Assembly (NCBI RefSeq): GCF_900105625.1
Contig: NZ_FNSD01000001.1
Location: 2,542,001 to 2,606,000 of the forward strand
DNA: 64,000 nt
Source: Terriglobus roseus
Lineage (GTDB): Bacteria > Acidobacteriota > Terriglobia > Terriglobales > Acidobacteriaceae
Reading direction: 5' to 3'
The position numbers and the translations under genes are program-made. Under the pieces are notes generated by a model. It did not search any database. It saw only the letters and a list, made by a program, of their open reading frames with translations, and was not told the origin of the DNA. Shown here in pieces: positions 8,949-18,798 of this stretch; the stretch's first letter is position 1; each line of letters begins with the position of its first letter.

Positions 8949-10459
8949 AACTCAAGAGACTCTTTCAAATTCTGCTCGCCACGTTCCTCAGCCAGGGCGT
9001 TACTGTAATTTCGCAGTTGCTGGTGCCACCGTTCTTTTTGCGCTATTACGGCGGCGTCTCCGTCTATGGCGAATGGCTTGCCCTGAGCGCCTCTGTGAAC
9101 TACCTGGGGATGCTGAATTACGGCATCCAGACCTACGCGAATAATGAGATGACGATCCTGCACAGCGCCGGAGATACCAGCGGTGCGAAGGCTGTGCAGG
9201 CAAACGCTCTGCGGCTGTTGCTGGGAATCATCGCGTGTTTTGGAACGGTTGGTGCGCTGGTCTTTCTGATTCCCGTCACAAGCTGGCTGAAACTGCATCA
9301 CGTGACGCCGGCTGGCGCACAGCTCGCGCTGTATCTGCTAATTCTGCAGATCGCGGTGAATATGCTGTTCTCGCTGCTGACGAACGGCTACATGATGGTG
9401 GGCCTGCCGCACGTGGGCAACCACATGGCCAGCGGGCAACGGCTGCTTTCCACCTTTGCCACGGCGTTTGCGATCTATCAACACGCGTCCTTCGCGGTAC
9501 TCGCAGGCGTGCAGCTTGGTTCACTGCTGATCTTCTCGCTGGTGGTGCTGATCCATGTGAGAGTTGTTGTGCCTGTACTGATGCCGAACCTTCGCTATGG
9601 CAACTGGAAAGGCGTGACAGCTATCCTGCGGCCCAGCGGCCACTTTGGCCTCATCTCCATTGGTGGCTTCCTCACGTGGTCGATGCCTGTGCTGCTCATT
9701 CAGCGCACGCTCGGTGCAGAAGTGACGGGTATCTTCGGACTTGTCCGCACAGTCTTCCAGATGTCCCGGCAGATCCTGATGATCGCCAGTGGCACCATCT
9801 CCCAGGACATCACCGAGATGTGGGGACGCAAGGAATGGGTACAGTTGCGCAGACTCTACGACCTGTCGGAGCGCGTTGTCCTGTTTCTTATCCCGGTTGT
9901 TACGGTAGGCACACTGCTTCTGTCGCCGCTGCTGTTCACCGTGTGGCTGCATAAGCGCAGCATGTATCAGCCGGAGCTGTGCTTTCTGATGGCAGTCATC
10001 TCTGGTGTGCTTGGCATCAAGGAACACAAGACACAGTTCCAAAGCTCCTCAAACGAGCACGACAAGCTGAGCTGGATCATCGTGATTGGCTATTCTGTGA
10101 TGCTGCTCGCAGCACTCGCTCCGATTCACTACTTCGGACTGGTTGGTTACCTGGTCACTTGGCTGATATGGGAGATCATTCAGACGGGCCTGGTCCTGCG
10201 ACTCAACGAACGCCTGTTCCCGGAAGAGTACCGCGTGGAGACAAGGCCGCTGATCAAGCTGGCGATCTTCACCTTGGTAGCGTTTGCAGCGGCTGCTTAT
10301 CCCGCCGTTCTGGAACAGCGGTTGTCACTGCCTGCTGGCATTGGACTGGCCGCCGCAGTGATGCTGGTGCTGGGCGCGGCGGCGTACAAAGTCTTTGGTT
10401 TGGACGATGTTGCGAACCTGCTGCGATCACGTATGAAGCCGCGCGCAGTCGCCGCTTAG
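8945..10459 (+). CDS. Polysaccharide/oligosaccharide flippase (Wzx/MOP type)
   Basis: Multi-pass inner-membrane protein of 504 residues expected to flip lipid-linked oligosaccharides to the periplasm. Hydropathy shows about 12-14 membrane segments, starting with the amphipathic/hydrophobic FQILLATFLSQGVTVISQLL and followed by a polar loop and repeated helix pairs as in the MOP exporter superfamily. It is translationally coupled to the glycosyltransferase by an ATGA overlap. A full exopolysaccharide cluster is absent, so this may be an isolated two-gene glycan module. The transported substrate is unknown. Confidence 0.82.
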   Translation: MKLKRLFQILLATFLSQGVTVISQLLVPPFFLRYYGGVSVYGEWLALSASVNYLGMLNYGIQTYANNEMTILHSAGDTSGAKAVQANALRLLLGIIACFGTVGALVFLIPVTSWLKLHHVTPAGAQLALYLLILQIAVNMLFSLLTNGYMMVGLPHVGNHMASGQRLLSTFATAFAIYQHASFAVLAGVQLGSLLIFSLVVLIHVRVVVPVLMPNLRYGNWKGVTAILRPSGHFGLISIGGFLTWSMPVLLIQRTLGAEVTGIFGLVRTVFQMSRQILMIASGTISQDITEMWGRKEWVQLRRLYDLSERVVLFLIPVVTVGTLLLSPLLFTVWLHKRSMYQPELCFLMAVISGVLGIKEHKTQFQSSSNEHDKLSWIIVIGYSVMLLAALAPIHYFGLVGYLVTWLIWEIIQTGLVLRLNERLFPEEYRVETRPLIKLAIFTLVAFAAAAYPAVLEQRLSLPAGIGLAAAVMLVLGAAAYKVFGLDDVANLLRSRMKPRAVAA

Positions 10460-10501
10460 ATTTTTCCACTCGCAAGCGAGAAGGAGTTATCAGTTTGTAG
10501 A

Positions 10502-10813
10502 CTAACGCTGCTCCCGCTGCCGTTGGCGCATCTTTCGCTCTTCCTGCTCTCGCTGGCGCTTCTTTTGTTCTTCTTCTCGCTGTTCTTGTTCTCGATCTTG
10601 CGGCACGCGTAGGTCCACGCGCAGCTGCTCTGGTTCTTTTCTTTGTTCCCGCGCTCTTGCCTGATCAGTCATCTCGGCAGTCTGATCCGACTTTTCTTCC
10701 GTCAGGGTATGAGGTCTCTTCTGTTCTTCCTGCGGCTGCTGTTGCCCATGTGCCACTACGGACATTCCACAGACAGCAGCACTGAGGGCAAACATTCTGA
10801 TTAGGTGCATCAT
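10502..10813 (-). CDS. Small secreted Gln/Glu/Arg-rich protein
   Basis: I do not recognise this protein of about 103 residues. It opens with a signal peptide (MMHLIRMFALSAAVCGMSVVA then HGQ), and the remaining ~80 residues are almost only Q, E, R, K and D, with low-complexity EQREEEQKK and RQREQEERK blocks towards the end. This predicts a soluble, highly charged helix or coiled coil in the periplasm. GGAGAG precedes two adjacent ATG codons (10813 and 10810); the second has the better spacing. It converges with the flippase and diverges from the GH92 gene. The low complexity means a coding call rests mainly on the signal peptide and ribosome site. Confidence 0.6.
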   Translation of the reverse strand: MMHLIRMFALSAAVCGMSVVAHGQQQPQEEQKRPHTLTEEKSDQTAEMTDQARAREQRKEPEQLRVDLRVPQDREQEQREEEQKKRQREQEERKMRQRQREQR

Positions 10814-11042
10814 CTCTCTCCGCGTTTCAGGAAGTGCCTCAAGCGCTTCTTCGTGCGCCGCTTCAATCATCTCAAAACTTTGCTGCGCAAAGCGTCTTAT
10901 TCCGGCGATAAAGGTTACACATTTGTTGGTGCTGACGAATTCTTTCGTCCTATTACCTGCAGCCGCTGAAAGCCATTGCGTTGTGCCAAACCGGCCAGCC
11001 TCTGCCCCGAAGTTGTAGGATGGTGCGGTTGGAGAGATACGT

Positions 11043-13352
11043 ATGATCACACGCCGTAAGTTTCTTGAGAGTGCCGCAGCGACTGCGGCTGTTGCGAATT
11101 TACCCGCGAAAACACTGCTCGCGATGGCAGCGCCCGTGGCGAAGGACGATGTCCTGCAGTGGGCCGATCCGAAGATCGGCACGGGCGGCCACGGTCACAC
11201 CTTCCCCGGCGCCAGCGTGCCATTCGGCGCCATGCAGCTAAGTCCTGACACCTTCAACGAAGGCTGGGACTGGTGCAGCGGCTACCACGTCAGCGATTCC
11301 TCCATCATGGGTTTCAGCCACACACACCTGAGCGGCACGGGCGCCAGCGATCTGCTGGACTTCCTGGTGATGCCGGGCGTGGGCGTGGCGAAACTGCAGC
11401 CCGGCACACGTGAGAATCCCGAGAGCGGCTATCGCTCGCGCTTCAGCCATGCGAATGAGGTCGCGACACCCGGTTATTACTCCGTCATGCTGGATACCTC
11501 GAAGGTGAAGGCAGAGTTGACGGCTACGGAGCGCGTCGGTGTACACCGTTACACCTTCCCCGCGAGTGACAGCGCCTACCTTATCGTCGATCTGCAGCAC
11601 GCGCAGGCAAACAAGGGCAAGAGCCTGGTTGTCTCTGCGGAACTTGGGCAGACTGCGCCTGACAGCATCGCAGGCGGCCACGTCACCAACGCATGGGGCA
11701 GAGGCCGCCACGCGTTCTTCGCGCTAACTGTTTCCAAGAAGCCGAAGAAGGTCGTCTTCTTTAAGGATGATGCTGAGGTTCCGGTTGGTAAGTTGACCGG
11801 AGCAAATCTGAAGGCCGTCCTCTACTTCGATACGAAGGCGAACGAGACCATCCTGGTGAAGACCGGCATCAGTGCCGTTGGCCCTGATGGCGCCGCGAAC
11901 AACATCAAGGCGGAGGTTCCGGCATGGGACTTCGACGCAGTCCGTCGTAGCGCTGAGGTCAAGTGGCGGCAGCAGCTAGGCAAGATCCATGCTGATTTTG
12001 CCGATGTGAATCACAAGAAGATCTTCTACTCCGCGCTGTACCACATGAGCCTTGGACCGACGCGCTTTGACGATGCGGACGGTCGCTACCGCGGTATGGA
12101 CAACGAAGTCCACAAGCTGCCTGCCGGAGCGGAAAACTACACGACCTTCTCTCTGTGGGACACCTTCCGCGCGGCGCACCCTGCTTACACACTGCTGGAG
12201 CCGGAGCGTGTGCCACAGTTCATGAACACGCTGATCCGCATGGGCGAAGAGAGTCCAGCGGGCGCACCCGTGTGGCCGCTGCATGGTCGCGAGACAGAGT
12301 GCATGACCGGCTTTCACTCAGCTTCCGTCATTGCAGAGGCGTGTAACAAGGGCGTCACAGGCGTGGACTATGCGAAGGCATACGCCATGCTTGAGCGCGG
12401 TCGCAACGATGACAAGCTGGGCGAGCAGCAGCATCGCGATAAGGGCTACATCGCAGCGGATCAAGTCGAGGAGTCCGTCTCGAAGCACTTTGAGTATTGC
12501 TATAACGACTGGGCAATGGCGAACCTCGCCTCGAAGCTGAAGAACGACGCCGGATGCAAGCAGCACCTGGCGCTGGCGAAGGGCTACAAGAACAACTGGG
12601 ATGCCAGTGTTGGCTTCATGCGACCGAAGCTGGCCGATGGCACGTGGGCTTCGCCATTCAGCCCGATTGAGATGGGCCACACGAAGAAATGGCGCGACTA
12701 CACAGAGAGCAACGCATGGCAGACGACCTTTGCCGTGCAGTGCGATCCTGCGGGCCTGATCGATACGCTGGGCGGACAGAAGGCGTTTCTGGACAAGCTG
12801 AACCTCCTGTTCAACCAGCCCAGCACGCTGCCGGATGACGCTCCCCCGGATATCGCCGGCATGGTGGGTCAGTACGCGCACGGCAATGAGCCTTCGCATC
12901 ACATCGCTTATCTGTACGTCTACGCAGGAGCGCCGCATCACACGCAGTCGCGCGTGCGTAGCCTGATGGAGACGATGTATAAGGCAGAGCCGGATGGCAT
13001 GCAGGGTAATGAGGACGTCGGCCAGATGTCCGCATGGTTCCTGCTGAGTGCGCTGGGCTTCTATCCGGTTGATCCGGTCAGCACCATCTACGTCATCGGT
13101 TCGCCGCTGACGAACGGAGCCACGCTCAACATGGGCAAGGGTCGCGTGCTGAAGGTGGAAGTGGCCCGTAAGAATGCGAGCGATGCCTACGTGAGCGAGT
13201 TCTGGCTGAACGGCAAGAAGCAGGATCGTGCATGGTTCCATCACGCCGATATTGCGAACGGTGGCACCTTGAAGTTCGTGATGAGCGACAAGCCCAACAT
13301 GACACTCGGAGCCGATGCCAAGTCGATCCCACCATCCCTGCAGATCGTGTAG
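11043..13352 (+). CDS. GH92-family alpha-mannosidase, Tat-exported
   Basis: Calcium-dependent exo-alpha-mannosidase family that trims mannans or N-glycan-like chains. The 769-residue protein has a twin-arginine signal (RRKFLES at 4-10, then an Ala-rich hydrophobic run). The GH92 signature GHGHTFPGASVPFGAMQLSP follows at about 49-68, and SHTHLSGTGASD, WDTFRAAHP and GNEDVGQMSAWFLLSALG match the family's (alpha/alpha)6 catalytic domain. Start at ATG 11043 is supported by GGAGA just upstream. A strong hairpin terminator follows the stop. The cleaved linkage (1,2-, 1,3-, 1,4- or 1,6-) cannot be decided here. Confidence 0.92.
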   Translation: MITRRKFLESAAATAAVANLPAKTLLAMAAPVAKDDVLQWADPKIGTGGHGHTFPGASVPFGAMQLSPDTFNEGWDWCSGYHVSDSSIMGFSHTHLSGTGASDLLDFLVMPGVGVAKLQPGTRENPESGYRSRFSHANEVATPGYYSVMLDTSKVKAELTATERVGVHRYTFPASDSAYLIVDLQHAQANKGKSLVVSAELGQTAPDSIAGGHVTNAWGRGRHAFFALTVSKKPKKVVFFKDDAEVPVGKLTGANLKAVLYFDTKANETILVKTGISAVGPDGAANNIKAEVPAWDFDAVRRSAEVKWRQQLGKIHADFADVNHKKIFYSALYHMSLGPTRFDDADGRYRGMDNEVHKLPAGAENYTTFSLWDTFRAAHPAYTLLEPERVPQFMNTLIRMGEESPAGAPVWPLHGRETECMTGFHSASVIAEACNKGVTGVDYAKAYAMLERGRNDDKLGEQQHRDKGYIAADQVEESVSKHFEYCYNDWAMANLASKLKNDAGCKQHLALAKGYKNNWDASVGFMRPKLADGTWASPFSPIEMGHTKKWRDYTESNAWQTTFAVQCDPAGLIDTLGGQKAFLDKLNLLFNQPSTLPDDAPPDIAGMVGQYAHGNEPSHHIAYLYVYAGAPHHTQSRVRSLMETMYKAEPDGMQGNEDVGQMSAWFLLSALGFYPVDPVSTIYVIGSPLTNGATLNMGKGRVLKVEVARKNASDAYVSEFWLNGKKQDRAWFHHADIANGGTLKFVMSDKPNMTLGADAKSIPPSLQIV

Positions 13353-13371
13353 CCGTTCTGCACCTCGTTCG

Positions 13372-13410
13372 AAAGGGCCCCGTCCATGAGGACGCGGCCC
13401 TTGTTTTTTG
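13372..13410 (+). terminator. Rho-independent terminator after the GH92 gene
   Basis: Hairpin with outer arms AAGGGCC and GGCCCTT and an inner CGTCC/GGACG pair, followed by GTTTTTTG. It lies between the stops of the GH92 gene and the convergent MFS gene and should end transcription mainly in the plus direction. Confidence 0.85.
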
Positions 13411-13419
13411 CCTTCAGAC

Positions 13420-14967
13420 TTACGACTGCTTGCCGATGGTGCTTGAACTCTTTTTCGCTGCGGATGTTCTTACGAAGGCGGCCGCAGACAATGCCCCGAC
13501 GAGGCACAGGCCGGATGCCGTCAGCATCACGCGGCGGAATCCTGAGACGAAGGCCTCAGCAATCACTCGCTGTGCTGTAGCGTCCGGCGTATTGATAGCC
13601 GCCTGATTGTTCCGCTGCGACAGGACTTGCTGGCGAATCTTCTCCGGGATGCGTGTGGACCCGTTCGTAAGTGCGGTGACGAAGCTGGCATGCAGGATGA
13701 CGCCAAAGACCGCAAGTGCCAGCAGTGTTGCCGCGCGTGAGACAGCGTTGTTCACGCCAGAGGCTGCGCCTGCCCTTGGCTCTTCGACGGAGTTCATCAC
13801 GACCGTCGTCAGCGGTGCCACACTGACGGCCATGCCAAAGCCAAGCACCATTCCCGGGATGAAGAAGGTCTTCCAGTACGACCCACCGATGCCGGGAATG
13901 GCCAGCATGGCGAAGCCAAGCGCCACGATGACAGGCCCGACGACCAGCGGCAGCACCGATCCATAGCGCGCGACAAGACCACCCGACCATTTCGATAGCG
14001 CAAAGATCAGCAGCACCACCGGCAGCAGCACAGCGCCGGCCTGGGTCGGCGTGTAGTGCTGCACCTGCATCAGGTTCAGCGGCAGGTAGTACATCAGGCC
14101 ACTCAAGGCGCCGTAGAGGAAGAGCGTCATCAGGTTCGCGCCGAGAAAATTGCGCGAGCGGAAGAGATCCATAGGCGCCATCGCCTTTGGAGAGCGCGCC
14201 TCCACTACGCCAAAGAGTGCAAGCATAACGAGGCCCGCCGCACCGATCCACAGGACGCGTGCACCCGATGTTGAAAACTGCATCAGCGAGTAAGTGGTAG
14301 CGCCCAGTCCGCCAGACGCAAGAAGAGCCCCTAACCAGTCGAGACCCTGGTTGTCGTGAAGCTTTGTTTCCGGATAACCCTTCCAGGAGATCGCGATGAT
14401 CGCAACCGCGATTGGAACGTTGATGAGAAAGATCCATCGCCACGTTGCGTGTTGAATCAGCCAGCCGCCCATGACGGGTCCCAGAGCGGAGGTAATGGCT
14501 GTGACGCCGGACCATATGCCGATCGCCTTGCCACGCTCGTCTTCGGGAAAGGCAGCCGTGATGAGGGAGAGGCTTCCGGGCACCACCATCGCAGCGCCGA
14601 CGCCCTGCACAGCACGTGCGGCGAGCATGGCATGGATCGTCGTTGCCGCACCGCATCCGATCGAGGCTGCGGCAAAGGACCCGACGCCGATCAGGTAGAC
14701 GCGCTTGCGGCCGTAACGATCCCCGATGGAACCGCCGACCAGGATGAGCGATGCGAGCGTGAGGGCAAACGCCTCCACAATCCACTGCAACTGTACGGCG
14801 CTGGCATGAAATGCCCCTTGCAACGCGGGCAGCGCGACGTTGACGACGGTGCTGTCAAGGAACGCCATGGCCGAGCCAAGGATGGAGCAAATGAGCACCC
14901 ATCGCGCGGCCGCGGGAGCCATCGCAGAGGAGTTAACAGGTCTTTTGTCTGGTTGTGCTACGGTCAC
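13420..14967 (-). CDS. MFS multidrug transporter, DHA2 (EmrB/QacA) family
   Basis: Proton-driven drug or toxin efflux pump of the inner membrane, 515 residues, with 14 predicted helices. Motifs are LGSAMAFLDSTVVNVALPAL (motif D1, helix 1), GSIGDRYGRKR (motif A, loop 2-3), AMVVPGSLSLI, and SALGPVMGGWLI (motif C, typical of drug:H+ antiporters). Start is GTG at 14967, with GAGG a few bases upstream; an internal ATG at 14922 lacks a ribosome site. No EmrA-like partner is adjacent. It diverges from glpK over about 145 bases. The substrate is unknown. Confidence 0.87.
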   Translation of the reverse strand: MTVAQPDKRPVNSSAMAPAAARWVLICSILGSAMAFLDSTVVNVALPALQGAFHASAVQLQWIVEAFALTLASLILVGGSIGDRYGRKRVYLIGVGSFAAASIGCGAATTIHAMLAARAVQGVGAAMVVPGSLSLITAAFPEDERGKAIGIWSGVTAITSALGPVMGGWLIQHATWRWIFLINVPIAVAIIAISWKGYPETKLHDNQGLDWLGALLASGGLGATTYSLMQFSTSGARVLWIGAAGLVMLALFGVVEARSPKAMAPMDLFRSRNFLGANLMTLFLYGALSGLMYYLPLNLMQVQHYTPTQAGAVLLPVVLLIFALSKWSGGLVARYGSVLPLVVGPVIVALGFAMLAIPGIGGSYWKTFFIPGMVLGFGMAVSVAPLTTVVMNSVEEPRAGAASGVNNAVSRAATLLALAVFGVILHASFVTALTNGSTRIPEKIRQQVLSQRNNQAAINTPDATAQRVIAEAFVSGFRRVMLTASGLCLVGALSAAAFVRTSAAKKSSSTIGKQS

Positions 14968-15111
14968 GCATCCTCAATGGCCTTAAGCTGGCATTCATTC
15001 GATGCACGATGTTCCCGAAATGCGGCGACGTGGCGTGTTGTAATTCCAGCGTGACAGGTTGCCGCAGTCTTTCCGCTGTGATGCGGCACAGCTTTCGTCG
15101 AGGTGAGTGTG

Positions 15112-16605
15112 ATGCCGCAGTACATTCTTGCGCTGGATCAGGGTACGACCAGTTCCCGCGCCATTTTGTTCGATCGCGCCGGCGCCATGGTGGGTACGGC
15201 GCAGCATGAGTTCACGCAGATCTTTCCCCCGGGAAAACAGGGATGGGTAGAACACGACCCATTTGAAATCCTGACCAGCCAGATGTCCTCGGCCGTCGAG
15301 GTGCTGGGACGGGCCGGGGTTCGTCCGCGCGATGTGGCCGCAATCGGCATCACGAACCAGCGTGAGACAGTCATCGTGTGGGACCGCGAGACGGGCCGGC
15401 CGGTCTACAACGCCATCGTGTGGCAGGACCGACGCACGGCCACTGCGTGCGACGACCTGGTGAAGCGCGGTGCGGAAGACGAGGTGCGCCGTCGCAGTGG
15501 GCTGCGTCTGGATCCGTACTTCAGCGGCACCAAGGCCGCGTGGATTCTGGACAACGTTGCCGGTTCGCGGGAACGTGCCGAACGCGGCGAGCTGGCCTTC
15601 GGCACGGTCGACTCCTGGCTGATCTGGAATCTGACCAGCGGCAAGCGGCACATCACCGACCGCACCAACGCAAGCCGAACACTGCTGTACAACATTGTGG
15701 AAGACCGCTGGGACGATGAGCTTCTCCGACTCCTTCGCGTGCCGCGGTCGATGATGCCGGAGGTGGTCTGGTCCAGCGAGCAACTTGGACCGGTGAGCAC
15801 TACGCTGGGGCTAGAGGGTGTCGAGATCGCAGGCATTGCAGGCGATCAGCAGTCTGCGCTCTTCGGGCAGATGTGTACGCGCCCCGGTGATGCGAAGAAT
15901 ACCTACGGCACGGGCTGCTTCCTGCTGCAGCACATTGGCAATACCTTCCGCCAGAGCGAACATCGTTTGCTGACGACGTTGGCATGCTCCGTCGATCGCA
16001 AGCTGGAGTACGCGCTGGAAGGCTCGGTCTTCATCGGTGGTGCCGTAGTGCAGTGGCTGCGCGATGGGCTCGGCATCATCGCATCGAGCAGTGACGTGGA
16101 AGCTCTGGCATTGAGTGTGCCGGACAGTGGCGGCGTCATATTCGTGCCGGCCTTCACTGGTATGGGCGCGCCACACTGGGATCCGTATGCGTCCGGCATG
16201 ATGATCGGCATCGGTCGCGGCACCACGAAAGCGCACATCGCACGCGCCGCGGTCGACAGCATCGCCCTGCAGACTGCGGACCTGATGCGCGCGATGAATG
16301 CCGATACACCAGCGCCACTGCGCGAGTTGCGCGTGGATGGCGGCGCCGCGGCGAACAACCTGCTGATGCAGTTCCAGGCAGACCTGCTGGGTGTTCCGGT
16401 GCATCGGCCGGCATGTCTTGAGACCACCGCCATGGGCGCTGCTTTCCTTGCAGGTCTTGCGGTCGGATTCTGGCCTGATACCGACGAGATCCGTCGCGAG
16501 CAGGGTGCGGGCGATATCTTTCAACCACAGCATGATTACAGCGCGCTGGATGCACGGTGGCAGGATGCGGTCACGCGCGCAAAAGAATGGAACAGTCCGC
16601 GATGA
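15112..16605 (+). CDS. glpK: Glycerol kinase
   Basis: Phosphorylates glycerol with ATP to sn-glycerol 3-phosphate, the first step of glycerol use. The 497 residues match the usual length of about 500. The FGGY-kinase phosphate-binding segment DQGTTSSRA is at 9-17, with [14 protein letters not shown] and WQDRRT following; the C-terminal lobe has [22 protein letters not shown] at 15112 is chosen over two in-frame GTGs just upstream because GAGG is spaced eight bases from it. It overlaps the next gene by four bases and is followed by glpD and a glycerol channel, confirming the pathway. Confidence 0.96.
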   Translation: MPQYILALDQGTTSSRAILFDRAGAMVGTAQHEFTQIFPPGKQGWVEHDPFEILTSQMSSAVEVLGRAGVRPRDVAAIGITNQRETVIVWDRETGRPVYNAIVWQDRRTATACDDLVKRGAEDEVRRRSGLRLDPYFSGTKAAWILDNVAGSRERAERGELAFGTVDSWLIWNLTSGKRHITDRTNASRTLLYNIVEDRWDDELLRLLRVPRSMMPEVVWSSEQLGPVSTTLGLEGVEIAGIAGDQQSALFGQMCTRPGDAKNTYGTGCFLLQHIGNTFRQSEHRLLTTLACSVDRKLEYALEGSVFIGGAVVQWLRDGLGIIASSSDVEALALSVPDSGGVIFVPAFTGMGAPHWDPYASGMMIGIGRGTTKAHIARAAVDSIALQTADLMRAMNADTPAPLRELRVDGGAAANNLLMQFQADLLGVPVHRPACLETTAMGAAFLAGLAVGFWPDTDEIRREQGAGDIFQPQHDYSALDARWQDAVTRAKEWNSPR

Positions 16606-17015
16606 CGGTGTGGAGCGGGCATAGCTGGTTCCGTCGCGTTGCGATTGTTCTTGCGGGCGTGTGTGCATTGATCGAGACCGTGTTGTCCGTGCTGTTTGGC
16701 GGTTTCGGATACGACGATCCGCCTTCACCACGGTGGGCCGAAACAGCAGCACTGGTCGGCATGGCAACCATCCTGATCTACCTCGGCTGGTTCCTCTCGG
16801 AGAGGATCGCTTCCGGCGTTCTCTGCATCGCGTCGCTCTATCTGTATCTCTACTGGGCAACAGCCACGATGCGGTCCTGCTTGCGAAACAAATGTAGTGC
16901 ACAGCAGGCGATTGGTTCGATGCTAGATCCTCTGAGAAACTTCTTCTTCTATCCGTTAGTTCTCTGTGCGGTCCTTTTGACCGTTGCAACAGATTGGAGT
17001 CGCTATGAATCGTGA
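16602..17015 (+). CDS. Small membrane protein between glpK and glpD
   Basis: An unrecognised protein of about 137 residues with three to four hydrophobic segments (around [37 protein letters not shown], a Tyr/Leu-rich third segment and [15 protein letters not shown]). ATG at 16602 overlaps the glpK TGA, and its own end overlaps the glpD start by 11 bases, so all three are translationally coupled. That placement suggests a role with glycerol uptake or the membrane-bound GlpD, but this is inference only. Confidence 0.72.
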   Translation: MTVWSGHSWFRRVAIVLAGVCALIETVLSVLFGGFGYDDPPSPRWAETAALVGMATILIYLGWFLSERIASGVLCIASLYLYLYWATATMRSCLRNKCSAQQAIGSMLDPLRNFFFYPLVLCAVLLTVATDWSRYES

Positions 17016-18573
17016 AGCCATGATGGAAGCCGTTCGCACTCAAGGTGACACGCCGTGGGACATTGTCGTCATTGGCGGTGGAGCAACCGGCGCGGGAGTT
17101 GCGGTGGATGCTGCGACACGCGGCTACAGGACACTGCTGCTGGAGCGTGAAGACTTTGGCAAAGGCACAAGCAGCCGCAGTACCAAGCTGGTGCACGGCG
17201 GTGTGCGATACCTGGAGCAGGGCAACATTTCGCTTGTGATGGAGGCGCTGAAGGAGCGCGGCCTGTTGCGCGCCAACGCGCCACACCTGGTGCATGATCT
17301 GCCGTTCGTAGTGCCGAACTACGTGTGGTGGGAGGCACCTTTTTATGGCATCGGCATGAAGGTCTATGACCTGCTGGCGACTAAGTATTCCTTCGGCAAG
17401 TCGCACATCCTTTCTCGCGAGGAGACGTTGCAGCGGCTGCCAACCATTGCGCAGGAGGGTCTGCGTGGCGGCGTGGTCTATCACGATGGCCAGTTCGACG
17501 ACACGCGTCTGCTGACCCACCTGGTGATGACGGCGGCGGACCATGGTGCGACAGTCTTGAACTACTGCTCGGCCGTGGAACTGTTGCGTGGAGACGACGG
17601 CTTTTTGAATGGCGTAATGCTCGAAGATCGTGAGGCCGGCGAGCGCATCCGCGTCCGGGCGAAGTGCGTTGTGAATGCCACCGGGATCTTCACCGATGAG
17701 ACCCGTCGCATGGCCGAGCCCGCGGCGACGACAATGGTGTCGCCTTCGCAGGGCATCCACCTTGTCTTCGAGAAGAGCTTTCTGCGCGCGGAGACAGCCA
17801 TCATGGTGCCGCGCACCAGCGATGGCCGCGTTCTTTTCGCAATCCCCTGGCATGGACACACCGTTGTCGGCACCACCGACACACCGATTGATGCGCCAAG
17901 CTACGAGCCGCGTCCGCTGGAAGAGGAAATCGCCTTCGTGCTCGACACCGCTGGCGAATATCTCAGTCGCAAGCCCACGCGCGAGGACATCCTGTCGATC
18001 TATGTGGGCATTCGTCCGTTGGTCAAGGCTGCGGGCGGCGATGGCAGCAAGACCAGTTCGCTTTCGCGCGACCATACGATCCACATCGACGGCAGCGGCC
18101 TCCTGACGATTGTGGGTGGCAAATGGACGACGTATCGCCACATGGCAGAAGACACGGTGAATCACGCGGCTACGCTGGGCCGTCTGCCGGATGCACCCTG
18201 CACGACGGCGGAACTCCATGTTCATGGATGGAGTAACGCATCCGACCTTGGTGAGCTGCTGGTCTACGGCTCTGATGCAGCAGGTGTGCGGGCACTTGCA
18301 GAGGAATCGCCCGAGCTGGCGCAGAAACTTCATCCTGCGCTGCCTTACATCGCCGCGGAGATTGTCTGGGCGGTACGCAACGAAATGTCCCGAACGCTGG
18401 ACGATGCATTGTCGCGACGGACACGCGCCCTGCTGTTGAATGCACGCGCGGCAATTGCGATCGCTCCACATGTAGCGGATCTGATGGCGAAGGAACTTGG
18501 CCGCGATGAAGTGTGGAGGCGCGAACAGGTCGAAGCGTTCACTTTGCTGGCGCAGCAGTATCTTCCGGAATAA
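17005..18573 (+). CDS. glpD: Glycerol-3-phosphate dehydrogenase, FAD-dependent
   Basis: Oxidises sn-glycerol 3-phosphate to dihydroxyacetone phosphate and feeds electrons to quinone at the inner membrane. The 522 residues show the FAD-binding GGGATGAG at 24-31, then EREDFGKGTSSRSTKLVHGG and VRYLEQGN, all hallmarks of aerobic GlpD/GlpA. The start ATG at 17005 has GGAG five bases upstream and lies inside the end of the preceding ORF. C-terminal sequence has the DAO-C domain (AEIVWAVRNEMSRTLDDALSRRTR). No iron-sulphur Cys cluster domain is present, so it is the single-subunit aerobic type. Confidence 0.95.
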   Translation: MNREAMMEAVRTQGDTPWDIVVIGGGATGAGVAVDAATRGYRTLLLEREDFGKGTSSRSTKLVHGGVRYLEQGNISLVMEALKERGLLRANAPHLVHDLPFVVPNYVWWEAPFYGIGMKVYDLLATKYSFGKSHILSREETLQRLPTIAQEGLRGGVVYHDGQFDDTRLLTHLVMTAADHGATVLNYCSAVELLRGDDGFLNGVMLEDREAGERIRVRAKCVVNATGIFTDETRRMAEPAATTMVSPSQGIHLVFEKSFLRAETAIMVPRTSDGRVLFAIPWHGHTVVGTTDTPIDAPSYEPRPLEEEIAFVLDTAGEYLSRKPTREDILSIYVGIRPLVKAAGGDGSKTSSLSRDHTIHIDGSGLLTIVGGKWTTYRHMAEDTVNHAATLGRLPDAPCTTAELHVHGWSNASDLGELLVYGSDAAGVRALAEESPELAQKLHPALPYIAAEIVWAVRNEMSRTLDDALSRRTRALLLNARAAIAIAPHVADLMAKELGRDEVWRREQVEAFTLLAQQYLPE

Positions 18574-18798
18574 GTTGCTCTCGGAAGTGCGCGACTTCCA
18601 AGACGTGACTCCAAGGATGTTGCTACGACTGGTCTTCATCCCCTGAGGTATGCTTTCATCGCACGCGCGCAAGAGTTCTCGCATCGGCTCAAGCCGGACT
18701 GAGTCAGCAAAGGTCGGCATGGTGAGAGCCACGGCCCTCCGAGGGTGATTCCTTGAAGGGCTGCTTGCAGTTCGTGCATGTTTCATAAGGAGTGTCCG
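18574..18798 (+). other. 225-base leader before the aquaglyceroporin gene
   Basis: No gene seen. It contains several small hairpins: GGAAGT/ACTTCC at 18583-18599, CGGCT/AGCCG near 18683, and CCCT/AGGG near 18738, then AAGGAG at 18787-18792, which sets the TTG start. I tried the riboswitch classes I know (TPP, glycine, ZTP, c-di-GMP, fluoride) and found no consensus. It may be a structured 5' UTR or only a spacer. Confidence 0.4.

Noticed and set aside
18680-18770. Possible TPP, glycine, ZTP, c-di-GMP or fluoride riboswitch before the aquaglyceroporin
   Set aside because: None of the conserved cores is present; kept only as an unexplained leader.
15811-18786. 991-codon open frame on the minus strand across glpK, glpD and the gap
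   Set aside because: It lies antisense to two certain genes with clear motifs; high GC and codon bias produce such mirror frames, and the translation shows no recognisable domain.
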